A stretch of DNA of 64,000 nt from Archangium gephyra (GTDB lineage: Bacteria; Myxococcota; Myxococcia; Myxococcales; Myxococcaceae). Location of the stretch: positions 10,564,501 to 10,628,500 of the forward strand of contig NZ_CP011509.1 in the NCBI RefSeq assembly GCF_001027285.1. The letters run 5' to 3'. Position 1 is the first letter of the stretch, and every line of letters begins with the position of its first letter. The notes below the pieces were generated by a model, which saw nothing but the letters and a program-made list of their open reading frames with translations, did no database searches and was not told the origin of the DNA. A program made the translations under genes and the position numbers. Of the stretch, positions 1 through 8,833 are shown piece by piece.

Positions 1-23
1 AGGCGGCCCAGCTGCTGGGGGGA

Positions 24-1004
24 ATGGCCAAGGAAGTCGGCTTCTTCCAGCTCGTGGCGTACATCGAGCGGCTCACCGCCGGGGCCGCCCGCGTGGGCAG
101 CGTGGGGCCGGTCATCGAGGAGATGATCCGCTTCCGGCATGATGCCTCGCTGGGCTTCTCCTCGGGAGACGTGAGCGAGGTGACGCTGCGCAAGGTGCCC
201 GTGCGCGCGGAAGAGCCGTACGCCCGGCGGCAGCTCTTCGAGGTCGTCACCCAGTTCCTCGGACTCACCGGCTCGGTGAGCCCGCTGCCGATGTACATCG
301 CCGAGGAGATTGCCCAGGAGGACCCGGACCACGCCGTGCGCCGGGAGTTCCTGGACCTCTTCCACCACCGGCTGCTGTCGCTGCTCTACCGCATCGAGTC
401 CAAGTACCGCGTCACCAGCGAGTCCAACTCCACCAACACCGACCAGTGGTCCCGCCGGCTGCTGGCGCTCGCCGGTTTCGACACGTACGAGACCGAGCGC
501 ACCAGCAAGCTGCCCACGCGCAAGCTGCTGCGCATCGTCCCCCTGCTGGCCTCCCGCGCACGCACCGCCGAGAAGATGGAGGCGGCCCTGGAGGACGTGC
601 TCGGTGACCAGCTGGAGGGAGCGCGGGTCCGGGTGGAGCAGTTCGTGGGACGCTGGGTGGACATCGACGCCCGGCTGCAGCTGGGCCGCAACAACCACAT
701 CCTCGGCAGGACGACCGTCCTGGGTGGCAAGGCGTTTGATCGGATGGGGAAGATCAAGATCCACATCGAGCCCCTGCCCACCCACCTGTACCGGAGGATG
801 ATGCCGGGCGGAGACCTGTTGCCCCAGGCCCGCGAGGTGGTACGGCTCTTCCTGAAGGACCCGCTGGAGTACGAGTTCGAGCTGGGCCTGACGGAAGGCG
901 TCACCCAGACGTTCAACCTCTCGAGCACCCAGTCGGCCCAGTTGGGGCGGGACACGTGGCTCGGCAAGGGCAGACAGATCCGCCTCTCGATTCCAGTCGT
1001 GTGA
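24..1004 (+). CDS. tssG: Type VI secretion baseplate subunit TssG
   Basis: TssG (VasB/ImpH family) is a wedge component of the type VI secretion baseplate. It joins TssF, TssE and TssK at the inner membrane face and anchors the contractile sheath. The 326-residue length is normal for the family, and the opening AKEVGFFQLVAYIERL is the usual TssG N-terminus. The ATG lies just after GGGGGGA, a good ribosome binding site. The upstream edge of the window cuts the rest of the locus, where TssF would be expected. The next gene is ClpV, 69 bp downstream on the same strand, which supports a T6SS operon. The family call rests on recognised sequence plus this context. Confidence 0.9.
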   Translation: MAKEVGFFQLVAYIERLTAGAARVGSVGPVIEEMIRFRHDASLGFSSGDVSEVTLRKVPVRAEEPYARRQLFEVVTQFLGLTGSVSPLPMYIAEEIAQEDPDHAVRREFLDLFHHRLLSLLYRIESKYRVTSESNSTNTDQWSRRLLALAGFDTYETERTSKLPTRKLLRIVPLLASRARTAEKMEAALEDVLGDQLEGARVRVEQFVGRWVDIDARLQLGRNNHILGRTTVLGGKAFDRMGKIKIHIEPLPTHLYRRMMPGGDLLPQAREVVRLFLKDPLEYEFELGLTEGVTQTFNLSSTQSAQLGRDTWLGKGRQIRLSIPVV

Positions 1005-1073
1005 AGCACGGCCCTGGGGGGTGCCGGCAACCGACGGCGCTGGCACTCCTGATAGATTTTCCGCCGTCCCCTG

Positions 1074-3725
1074 TTGGAGGGTGCCGCCATCCGAGTCGAA
1101 CCGAAAGCCCTCGTCCGCCGCCTCACGCCGACGGCCACCCGCACACTGGAGGCCGCGGTCGCGCGTGCCAGCAGTGGGCGATTCTATGAAATCGTCCCCG
1201 AGCACATGCTCGCGCAGATGCTCGAGCCCGAGGACTCGGACGTCGCCCGGCTGCTGCAGCACTTCCAGGTGGACCGGCGCCGGCTGGCCTCCAGCATGGA
1301 GCGCGCCCTCCAGGGTCTGCGCTCCGGCAACGCGGGCCGGCCCGTCTTCTCCGAGACGCTCTTCCAGTGGTTCGAGGACGCCTGGCTGAGCGCCTCCGTC
1401 GAGCAGGGGGCAACGCGTCTGCGCTCCGGGGCGCTCTTCGCCCAGTTCGTCACCCGCCGCAACCGCTACACCGCCGAGCTCTTCCCCGAGCTGGAGGGCA
1501 TCTCCCGCGACGAGCTGATGGCCGCGCTGGACGCGGTGCTGCGGCCCTCGCCGGAGACGATGGAGGTGGGCCCCGAGTCCACCGGCGGAGGCGCCTCGCC
1601 CTCGGCATCCGCCCAGGGGGGCGCCGTGGGCGGCGAGGCGCTCGGCCGCTTCGCCACGTCCTTCACCGGCCGCGTGCGTGAGGGGAAGATCGATCCCATC
1701 TTCGGCCGCCACCGGGAGATCCGCCAGATGGTGGACATCCTCTCGCGGCGCCGGAAGAACAACCCCATCCTCGTGGGCGAGCCGGGCGTGGGCAAGACGG
1801 CGCTGGTGGAGGGCCTGGCCTGGGCCATCGTGAAGGGCGAGGTGCCCGACGCACTCAAGAACGTGGAGCTGATGGGGCTGGACCTCGGCGCACTGCAGGC
1901 CGGCGCGGGCGTGCGCGGTGAGTTCGAGAACCGCCTCAAGTCCGTCATCAACGAGGTGAAGGCCTCGCCCACGCCCATCATCCTCTTCATCGACGAGGCG
2001 CACACGCTCATCGGCTCCGGGGGCAGCGTAGGCGGCAGCGACGGCGCCAACCTGCTCAAGCCGGCGCTCGCGCGCGGAGAGCTGCGCACCATCGCCGCCA
2101 CCACCTGGGGCGAGTACAAGAAGTACTTCGAGAAGGACGCGGCGCTCGAGCGGCGCTTCCAGCCCGTCAAGGTGGACGAGCCGGGCGTCGAGGACGCCGA
2201 GCTGATGCTGCGCGGCCTGCGGCCCACCTACGAGGCCTCCCACGGCGTCACCATCCGCGACGAGGCCGTCTCCGCCGCGGTGCGCCTGTCCAGCCGCTAC
2301 ATCTCCGGCCGCCAGCTCCCCGACAAGGCCGTGGACCTGCTCGACACCGCCGCCGCGCGCGTGAAGATCGAGCTGTCCACCAAGCCCGACGAGCTGGTGG
2401 CGCTCGAGCAGGAGATCTCCGCCCTGGAGCGCGAGCGTGACGCGCGCAAGCGGGACATCGCCGAGGGCCACCCGGGAGACACCGAGGTGGTGGAGACGCT
2501 GGAGCGCAAGCTGGCCGCCGTGCACGACAACCGCGTCTCGCTGCAGGCCCGGTGGGAGACGGAGCGCACCGCGGTGAGCGCGCTGATGGAGGCGCGCAAG
2601 GCACTGCTCTCCGCTCCGGCCGAGGCGGACAAGACGCCCCTGAAGGCCGCGGTGGACGAGGCCGCGGCGAAGCTGGCCCAGGTGCGCGGCGAGGAGCCGC
2701 TGGTGCACGCGGAAGTGGACGCGGACATCGTGGCGCGCGTGGTGGCCAGCTGGACGGGCATCCCCGTGGGCAAGATGCGCAATGATCTGCTCACGGCGGT
2801 GCTGGGCCTCGAGTCGCGGCTCACCGAGCGCGTGCGCGGCCAGGAGCCGGCCCTGCGCAAGGTGGCGGAGATCATCCGCATCTCCCAGGCGCGCATCAAC
2901 AACCCGGACACCCCCATTGGCGTGCTGCTCTTCGTGGGCCCCAGCGGCGTGGGCAAGACGGAGACGGCCCTGGCACTCGCCGATGTCCTCTACGGTGGCG
3001 AGCGCTTCATGACCACCTTCAACATGAGCGAGTTCCAGGAGAAGCACACCGTCTCCCGGCTCATCGGCTCGCCGCCCGGCTACGTGGGCTACGGCGAGGG
3101 CGGCCTGCTCACCGAGGCCGTGCGCCAGCGGCCCTACTCCGTCGTGCTGCTCGACGAGTGCGAGAAGGCCGACCTGGAGGTGATGAACCTCTTCTACCAG
3201 GTGTTCGACAAGGGCGTGCTCAACGACAGCGAGGGCCGCGCCGTCGACTTCCGCAACACCGTCGTCATCCTCACCAGCAACCTGGGCTCGGACATCCTCA
3301 TGAAGATGCACGAGACGGGCGCCACGCCCACCGCCGAGGAGATGATCGCCAAGGTGCGCCCCGCCCTCAGCAAGCACTTCAAGCCCGCCCTGCTGGCCCG
3401 CATGACGATCGTCCCCTACGCTCCCGTGGGCACGGACATCATGCGGGAGATTGTCGCCATGAAGCTCGACAAGCTCTCCAAGCGGCTGCTCGCGGCGCAC
3501 GGGGTGGAGACGACGCTCGCCCCCGAGCTGCTCGATGAGCTGGCCCGCCGCTGCACCGAGGCCGAGACGGGTGCCCGCAACGCGGAGCACATCCTTCAGG
3601 GCTCGCTGATGCCCGCCATCTCGCGCGAGCTGCTCGAGCGCATGGCCGGCGGCTCGGTCCCCAAGCGGCTGAACATCTCGCTCGACCCCCAGGGGGGTTG
3701 GGATATCCGGTTCGCCGAGGCATGA
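1074..3725 (+). CDS. clpV: T6SS AAA+ ATPase ClpV (TssH)
   Basis: This is the Hsp100-type ATPase that disassembles contracted type VI sheaths so that subunits can be reused. It has 883 residues, typical of ClpV. An N-terminal Clp-N-like domain is followed by two AAA modules. Walker A1 (GEPGVGKT) is at about 235-242 with Walker B1 (FIDEAH) near 303-308. Walker A2 (GPSGVGKT) is at about 622-629 with Walker B2 (LLDECEKA) near 690. A coiled middle region lies around 440-540. The only fitting start is TTG at 1074; no ATG or GTG keeps the N-terminal domain intact. The stop overlaps an ATG, and the following lipoprotein is closely coupled. It could be confused with ClpB, but the TssG neighbour argues for ClpV. 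Confidence 0.93.
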   Translation: MEGAAIRVEPKALVRRLTPTATRTLEAAVARASSGRFYEIVPEHMLAQMLEPEDSDVARLLQHFQVDRRRLASSMERALQGLRSGNAGRPVFSETLFQWFEDAWLSASVEQGATRLRSGALFAQFVTRRNRYTAELFPELEGISRDELMAALDAVLRPSPETMEVGPESTGGGASPSASAQGGAVGGEALGRFATSFTGRVREGKIDPIFGRHREIRQMVDILSRRRKNNPILVGEPGVGKTALVEGLAWAIVKGEVPDALKNVELMGLDLGALQAGAGVRGEFENRLKSVINEVKASPTPIILFIDEAHTLIGSGGSVGGSDGANLLKPALARGELRTIAATTWGEYKKYFEKDAALERRFQPVKVDEPGVEDAELMLRGLRPTYEASHGVTIRDEAVSAAVRLSSRYISGRQLPDKAVDLLDTAAARVKIELSTKPDELVALEQEISALERERDARKRDIAEGHPGDTEVVETLERKLAAVHDNRVSLQARWETERTAVSALMEARKALLSAPAEADKTPLKAAVDEAAAKLAQVRGEEPLVHAEVDADIVARVVASWTGIPVGKMRNDLLTAVLGLESRLTERVRGQEPALRKVAEIIRISQARINNPDTPIGVLLFVGPSGVGKTETALALADVLYGGERFMTTFNMSEFQEKHTVSRLIGSPPGYVGYGEGGLLTEAVRQRPYSVVLLDECEKADLEVMNLFYQVFDKGVLNDSEGRAVDFRNTVVILTSNLGSDILMKMHETGATPTAEEMIAKVRPALSKHFKPALLARMTIVPYAPVGTDIMREIVAMKLDKLSKRLLAAHGVETTLAPELLDELARRCTEAETGARNAEHILQGSLMPAISRELLERMAGGSVPKRLNISLDPQGGWDIRFAEA

Positions 3726-3733
3726 GGAAGCCC

Positions 3734-4735
3734 ATGAAACGACGACTCCTGGCCGCAGCCCTCGCACTCACCCCACTGGTGGGCTGCGCCACCGTTCCAA
3801 GACCCCAACTGTGTGAGGCCACGGTCGGAGCCCAAGAGCGCTCCTACCCCACGCCGGACACGTGGTTCGGCCTGCTGCTGCACGGCTTCGACTCGAAGCA
3901 CGGGGCGGCCCCCCGTCCCTCCGTGGACTGCTCCGGCGCTCCCGTGGCGTGGGAGGAGCCCTCCGCGGACGAGTGCCGCGAGGCGGGCCCTCAGCCCAAG
4001 CCGCTCCCGCCCAAGGAACGCCTGGACGAGACGGACCTGGTGCTGGAGACCACCCAGGCCAACGAACGGCTGGTGTGGGTCATCACGCGCCGCTTCGACA
4101 ACGGCGAGGGCCTGGGCCCCGTGGCCCTGGTGGAGCGCACGAAGCTGGGCTTCATCGTCCGAGGCCTGGGCTCGCTGCGCGGCATGACGGAGAACGTGCG
4201 GCTGCGCATGGAGCGCGTGGGCTCCACGGAGGTGCTGGTGGCCGAGGGTGATGCGTGCACGAAGGAGCAGCCCCAGGTGTGCCGGCGGGCCGCGCGCATC
4301 CTTCCGCTGCGCAGCGGGCGTTTCTTCTCGGAGGCCGTGTCCGACTCCGAGCGCGCCTGCCTGGGCGCCGGCTGGTTCCCGCTCAGCCGCGCGCAGACCT
4401 TCGAGTTGCCCAGTGGCCTGCGCCGCAAGTTCGAGCTGACGTCCACCCTCGTCTTCAACTCCGATGACATCACCGTCCAGGAGCAGGTGTCGGTGAGCGA
4501 CTCGGACCCGAAGCAGCCCTCCATCCCCGAGCGCCTCTACCGCCGCGCCCAGAACGAGCGGAAGCTGAAGGTGGAGGAGAACGTGCTGGTGGGCAGCGCG
4601 CCCTCCCTGTGGACGCGCATGGTGGAGTTGCAGCTCCAGGCCGGTGCCAAGGCCCTGCCCGACGTGCCCACCCTCGTGCCCGCGCCTCCGAAGGAAGATC
4701 CGAAGGCGACGGGCACGGCCAAGGACGTGCCCTGA
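3734..4735 (+). CDS. Lipoprotein coupled to clpV
   Basis: This 333-residue protein begins with a lipoprotein signal: MKRRLL, a hydrophobic stretch and the lipobox LVGC with Cys at about residue 17. It is therefore expected to be exported and lipid-anchored. I do not recognise the mature domain. It contains several cysteines in its N-terminal third and ends in a Pro/Ala-rich tail. An ATG at 3722 overlaps the ClpV stop. I chose 3734 because GAGGAAG lies at the right distance and the signal peptide then starts cleanly. It is too long to be a standard TssJ lipoprotein, so a T6SS role is suggested only by position. Confidence 0.75.
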   Translation: MKRRLLAAALALTPLVGCATVPRPQLCEATVGAQERSYPTPDTWFGLLLHGFDSKHGAAPRPSVDCSGAPVAWEEPSADECREAGPQPKPLPPKERLDETDLVLETTQANERLVWVITRRFDNGEGLGPVALVERTKLGFIVRGLGSLRGMTENVRLRMERVGSTEVLVAEGDACTKEQPQVCRRAARILPLRSGRFFSEAVSDSERACLGAGWFPLSRAQTFELPSGLRRKFELTSTLVFNSDDITVQEQVSVSDSDPKQPSIPERLYRRAQNERKLKVEENVLVGSAPSLWTRMVELQLQAGAKALPDVPTLVPAPPKEDPKATGTAKDVP

Positions 4736-4750
4736 GGAGACGCCGCCGGC

Positions 4751-5434
4751 TCACAAGCCCGCGGCGAGCCCCTTGCGCAAGGCCTGCGCGGGCGGCACGG
4801 GAGCGGAGGGATCCACCGAGACCCTGCCCGTGTCGCCCTCGAGGGCCGCCATCGTGTTGCGGCCCTTGGCGAACGCCACCCGGGAGATGCGCCGCAGGTT
4901 GTCCCGCCCGTTGGGCTCCTTGCCGATGAGGCGCAGCGCGTGCGCCACCGCGTTCATCGCGTCCTCCAGCGCGCGCCGCCCGGGCTCCGTGTCCAGCTCC
5001 ACCCAGTCCACCTCGAAGCTCAGCGGCTTGCCGCCCAGCTTCTGCTCTCCAGGCCAGAACTGCTCGGTGATGCCGTGGGCCAGCCGGTCCGCGTGCCGCA
5101 GCAGATCCTCCCGGTTGAGCGCGGGCCGCAAGAGGAAGGGCACCTGGTTGAGCACTGCCGGGGACTCGACCGTCACGGCGATGACCGAGGTGAACTCCAC
5201 GTACGTCACCGACTCGTTGCGCGACAGCAGCCCCTCCTTCGCGGACGCCAGGAGGATGGCCTCGCGCGGGAGGTAGTCCAACAGCACCCCCGACAGCCTC
5301 ACTCCCTGGGCCAGGTGCAGCGTGAGCGTGAAGGTGGGGACGTCCTCCCCCGCCCGCCCGCGCGCCACCTGTGCGGCGAGAGCATCCAGCATCTTCTCCA
5401 CGCGACGTGCGACCAGCCGCTGCACCCCTTCCAT
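4751..5434 (-). CDS. Hypothetical protein
   Basis: This 227-residue soluble protein has no signal peptide or membrane segment and belongs to no family I recognise. It starts with a helical, charged segment (MEGVQRLVARRVEKML), and residues 30-90 look like beta strands (TLTLHLAQGVRLSGVLLDYL). It ends convergently with the T6SS lipoprotein, 15 bp away. It lies 38 bp downstream of another unrecognised gene on the same strand, so the two probably form an operon. The opposite strand through this interval is also open because of high G+C, but codon positions favour this frame. Confidence 0.65.
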   Translation of the reverse strand: MEGVQRLVARRVEKMLDALAAQVARGRAGEDVPTFTLTLHLAQGVRLSGVLLDYLPREAILLASAKEGLLSRNESVTYVEFTSVIAVTVESPAVLNQVPFLLRPALNREDLLRHADRLAHGITEQFWPGEQKLGGKPLSFEVDWVELDTEPGRRALEDAMNAVAHALRLIGKEPNGRDNLRRISRVAFAKGRNTMAALEGDTGRVSVDPSAPVPPAQALRKGLAAGL

Positions 5435-5472
5435 GCGCTGCGCCTCCTGTGTGTCGGGTGTCCGGAGCCGGT

Positions 5473-6396
5473 TCAGCGCCCGCCCCGGCGGCGGGCCTCG
5501 GCATCCATCACGCGCTTCTCTACCTTGACCCGGGCGAAGTTGGAGAACAACCCGTCCGGCTGCACTCCCTGCAACGCGCGCATCTGCTGCCGGAGATCCT
5601 CCAACGTCTTCTCCGCCCGCGCCCGCCGCGTGGCCAGCTCCGCACTCGAGGCGAAGCGGATGGACAGCAGGGTGTCCACGTCCACACGGCCGTCCAGCTC
5701 GCGCTCCTGCAGCTCGAGGGAGATGGGGCTCGGCGCCGCGTCCTCCAGCGTCCGGGCCACCAGCACCCGTAGCTCCTGGGCCCTCGCGCGCAGCGTCTCC
5801 GCGTCCGTGGCGGCCTCCAGCCGCTCCATCCCCGAGGCCAGTGCATCCACCAGCGGCGTCACCGCCTGGCGGCCCGGCGGGGACAGCAGCTGCGTGACAT
5901 AGGCATCCATCCCGTCTCCCCCCGCCTGCTCCACCACCTGGCGCAGCAGGGGCAGCCAGTCCGCCTTGAGCTGCTCTCGCACCGGTCCCACCGGGACCCT
6001 GGCCTGCCCGGCCTTCTGGAGCGCCTCGTCCAGGCCCTTCAGGACGGCCTCGGCCGGGAGCACGCCCCGGGGCGCGGCCGAGCGATCATGCCAGCGGCTC
6101 TGCCGCACTTCCGGCGCCACCCCGGTGAAGGCCGGGCTGCCCGGGCTCGTCGTCTCTCCGCTGAGCGACGGCATGCCCGGATTGCCACGCGGTTTGTCGA
6201 AGACCGGGCGGCCCGGGTTGGTGGGCACGTCCGAGGTGTCGAAGCCATCCCCTCTCGAGCGCGCGGGCGGTTTCGGGAGTCCGAGCCTGCGCGGCTCGAT
6301 CTTCGTCGGCTCGTCGTCGTCTTGCCCCAGCGGCACACCCCGGGTGGGTCCCTTTGGTTTCGACGGAGGTGGCGGCATGAGGTTCCTGGAGGCCAT
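5473..6396 (-). CDS. Hypothetical protein with Pro-rich disordered N-terminus
   Basis: This is a 307-residue protein. Residues 1-100 are rich in Pro, Gly, Ser and charged residues (MASRNLMPPPPSKPKGP) and are probably disordered. The remaining 200 residues look helical, including a charged coiled-coil-like stretch near 230-280 (RARAEKTLEDLRQQM). I start at the ATG at 6396 because upstream in-frame codons overlap the divergent methyltransferase promoter and encode nothing plausible. It is the first gene of a two-gene minus-strand unit. Function is unknown; a cytoplasmic adaptor or scaffold would fit the shape, but nothing shows it. Confidence 0.65.
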   Translation of the reverse strand: MASRNLMPPPPSKPKGPTRGVPLGQDDDEPTKIEPRRLGLPKPPARSRGDGFDTSDVPTNPGRPVFDKPRGNPGMPSLSGETTSPGSPAFTGVAPEVRQSRWHDRSAAPRGVLPAEAVLKGLDEALQKAGQARVPVGPVREQLKADWLPLLRQVVEQAGGDGMDAYVTQLLSPPGRQAVTPLVDALASGMERLEAATDAETLRARAQELRVLVARTLEDAAPSPISLELQERELDGRVDVDTLLSIRFASSAELATRRARAEKTLEDLRQQMRALQGVQPDGLFSNFARVKVEKRVMDAEARRRGGR

Positions 6397-6449
6397 GTTG
6401 CTACGGCATGGCACGGCAAGCAAAGCCGCTCGGGGTAGGATGCCAGTGG

Positions 6450-8108
6450 ATGCCGCGTGCCCCCCATGCGCCCCCTGTCCTCGACGAGGAGGCGCTCGTC
6501 CATCAGTTCCCCGGCCTCGACCGGCGCGCGCTCGGTGCCTTCTACACCCCCGCGCCCCTCGTGGAGCGCACCCTCGCGCTCGCCCTCGCTCATGCCGGGG
6601 ACGGGCCGCTCGCCGTGGTGGACCCCGCCTGTGGTGCCGGGGCCTTCCTCGCCGCCGCCGCCCGCTCCCGCCCCGAGGCGCACCTCTCGGGCCTCGAGCT
6701 CTCTCCCGACGTGGCTCGCCTGTGCCAGGACCGCGTCCCCGGTGCCGACATCCGCGTGGGCGATGCCCTGCGTGGCGGGCTCGAGCCCCTGCTCGCGAGC
6801 CTCCCCCCGGCTCGACAGGAGGTGTGGCTCGGCAACCCGCCCTACAACGGCACCTCCTCGCTCCTGAAGGACCGCGACGCCTACGCCCGCCTCCGCGCCC
6901 TGCTGCCCCTCGCGCTGCCCCAGGGCACCAGCCTGCGCGATGACTTCGCCTTCTTCCTGCTGCTCGCCGCCCACCGGCTCTCCGCTCGCCCCGGTGTGCT
7001 GGCCTTCATCACTCCCACCAGTCTGCTCGACGCATTCCTCTACGCGCCCCTGCGCGCCACGCTGCTGCGGATGCTGTCGCTCCGTGAAGTGGTCGACCTC
7101 GGCCCCGGTGCTTTCGCTGGGACCCAGGTGAGGACCTGCATCACCGTGTGGACCTCTCCTCCGGATCCTCGGGTCCGGCCTGTCTACTCACGGGCCGTCG
7201 ATTCACGGCCCGAGTATGCCCGGCACCCTCACCCCGTCCCTCTCCCGGAGGGCGAGGAGAGTTTGACGCAGGGCCATTCGATACCGGGGACTCTCTTTGA
7301 ACCCGCAGCCCCCGAGTGGCGTCTCGCTCCCACTCCTCCGGATGCCGCCGAGCTCGATGCCCGCTGGCGCTCCGAGGGCGAGCCCCTCGATACCCTCGTC
7401 CCCGTGAGTCTTCCGGGCGTGAAGACCCGCTTCGATGAGCTGCTCGTGGACGAAGATCCCCAGCGGCTCCTCGTCAGGCTCGAGGACTTCGCGCGCTCGC
7501 CCCTGGAGGCGCTCGAGGACTTCGCCCGGAGCCATGCCATTCCCCTCACGCTCCTGCCCAAGCTGCGCGCCTTGAAGGACGGGCCTCCCTTCACGGTGGA
7601 TCCCTCCTGCGTGCGCCCCTTCTTCCGCTACGCCGGCGCGCGCCACCGCGGCACCCTCCCCTCCGAGTCCCGTGCCTTCTGCTACCTCGACCGGCGCCTC
7701 ATCCCCCGCGGCGACCACCGCCTCCGCGGGCCGTGGGATCCCCATCGCGGCGCCGTGAAGCTCCTCTTCAACGTGCGAGAACTGCCCCTCTCCGCCGCGC
7801 TCCTGGAGGAGGAGGGCTGTGTGCACGACCACCGCCACGCCCGCTTCGCGCCCCTGCTCGTGCCCCAGCGCGTGCGCGACGAGGGACTCGACATCACCCG
7901 CGTGACCCGCTCCGAGGCCTCGCTGGGCCCCCTCGTGCCCAACCTCTCGCCCCGAGGGCTGGCATGGGCGGAGCAGCTCGGCGGCCCGCTCGCCGCCTAC
8001 AAGGCCCTCGTGCACTTCCTCAACGGCCCCGACGTGCAGCGGCGCTGGGCTCCTGTGTACGGCGCCTCGCGGGTCGTGCCCGTTCCCCTGACTGCTCTCC
8101 AGCCTTGA
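6450..8108 (+). CDS. N6-type DNA methyltransferase (Eco57I-like)
   Basis: A class I AdoMet-dependent DNA adenine methyltransferase. The opening RRALGAFYTP and VVDPACGAGAFL form the cofactor motif I region, and GNPPYN is the catalytic (N/D)PP(Y/F) motif of N6-adenine enzymes. The roughly 550-residue length leaves room for a C-terminal target-recognition region, as in Eco57I or type II gamma enzymes. No endonuclease gene is adjacent, so it may be an orphan methyltransferase or a remnant. I prefer ATG 6450 over ATG 6408 because GGGGTAGGA precedes it. A dispersed repeat sits in frame at about 7225-7262 and encodes a His/Pro-rich insert, so activity is uncertain. Confidence 0.82.
   Translation: MPRAPHAPPVLDEEALVHQFPGLDRRALGAFYTPAPLVERTLALALAHAGDGPLAVVDPACGAGAFLAAAARSRPEAHLSGLELSPDVARLCQDRVPGADIRVGDALRGGLEPLLASLPPARQEVWLGNPPYNGTSSLLKDRDAYARLRALLPLALPQGTSLRDDFAFFLLLAAHRLSARPGVLAFITPTSLLDAFLYAPLRATLLRMLSLREVVDLGPGAFAGTQVRTCITVWTSPPDPRVRPVYSRAVDSRPEYARHPHPVPLPEGEESLTQGHSIPGTLFEPAAPEWRLAPTPPDAAELDARWRSEGEPLDTLVPVSLPGVKTRFDELLVDEDPQRLLVRLEDFARSPLEALEDFARSHAIPLTLLPKLRALKDGPPFTVDPSCVRPFFRYAGARHRGTLPSESRAFCYLDRRLIPRGDHRLRGPWDPHRGAVKLLFNVRELPLSAALLEEEGCVHDHRHARFAPLLVPQRVRDEGLDITRVTRSEASLGPLVPNLSPRGLAWAEQLGGPLAAYKALVHFLNGPDVQRRWAPVYGASRVVPVPLTALQP
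7225..7262 (+). repeat. Dispersed palindrome-type repeat inside the methyltransferase gene
   Basis: The 23 bases from 7225 to 7247 are identical to 24957-24979 in the intergenic region after the NRPS gene. Both then continue into a G-rich complementary arm (GGAGGGCGAGGAG here). This is the CCCTCACCCC-type repetitive palindrome common between genes in many G+C-rich bacteria. Here it keeps the reading frame open and translates as a His-Pro-rich peptide (RHPHPVPLPEGEES). Confidence 0.8.
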
Positions 8109-8196
8109 GGAACACGCCCAGCGCATTAGTGTCCACCTTCACTCTCGTTCCGGAAGTCCGGACTCGGGAATTCCCGCAGTGAAGGAGACATCGTCC

Positions 8197-8784
8197 ATGA
8201 AGACTCGTGCGCTGCTCACCGCCGCTGTTCTCTGCCTCGCCGGCCCCGCCTTCGCCCAGGGCAAGGCCCCCGCCGCCAAGGAGAAGGCCGCCGCCAAGAA
8301 GGAGGAAGCCGCCGCCAAGAAGGACGAGAAGATGGCCGCCGCGGGCGCCACCGCCAAGGCCGAGCTGAAGGATCAGAAGGGCCAGTCCGTGGGCGAGGTG
8401 ACTCTCTCCGAGACGCCCCACGGCGTCCTCATCAAGGGCACGCTCTCCAACCTCCCCGCTGGCGAGCACGCCATCCACATCCACGAGGCGGGCAAGTGCG
8501 AGGCCCCCTTCCAGACCGCCGGTGGCCACCTCAACCCCAACAAGAAGAAGCACGGCGTCCTCGTGGCCGAGGGCAAGCACGAGGGTGACCTGCCCAACCT
8601 CTACGTGGCCGCCGACGGCAAGGCGCAGTTCGACTCCTTCGCCCACGGCCTCAAGCTGAAGGACGTGCAGGACGCGGACGGCGCGGCCGTCGTCGTCCAC
8701 GCCAGCGCGGATGACTACAAGAGCGACCCCGCCGGCAACGCGGGTGATCGCATCGCCTGCGGCGTCGTGCAGGTGCAGAAGTAG
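8197..8784 (+). CDS. sodC: Periplasmic Cu/Zn superoxide dismutase
   Basis: Converts superoxide to hydrogen peroxide and oxygen outside the cytoplasm. The 195-residue precursor has a clear signal peptide ending AFA-QG. An unusual Lys/Ala/Glu-rich spacer follows at residues 23-50, before the SodC fold. All metal ligands are visible: Cu ligands His94, His96 and His168, bridging His111 (GGHLNP), and Zn ligands His119, His128 and Asp131. The paired cysteines (GKCE and IACGV) for the structural disulfide are present. The catalytic Arg in GDRIACG is also there. ATG 8197 follows GAAGGAGA at good spacing. The gene appears to stand alone. Confidence 0.93.
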   Translation: MKTRALLTAAVLCLAGPAFAQGKAPAAKEKAAAKKEEAAAKKDEKMAAAGATAKAELKDQKGQSVGEVTLSETPHGVLIKGTLSNLPAGEHAIHIHEAGKCEAPFQTAGGHLNPNKKKHGVLVAEGKHEGDLPNLYVAADGKAQFDSFAHGLKLKDVQDADGAAVVVHASADDYKSDPAGNAGDRIACGVVQVQK

Positions 8785-8833
8785 CCTCGTCTCGACGTGA
8801 GGGCCGGACGCCGGAATCGGGTGTCCCGGCCCC

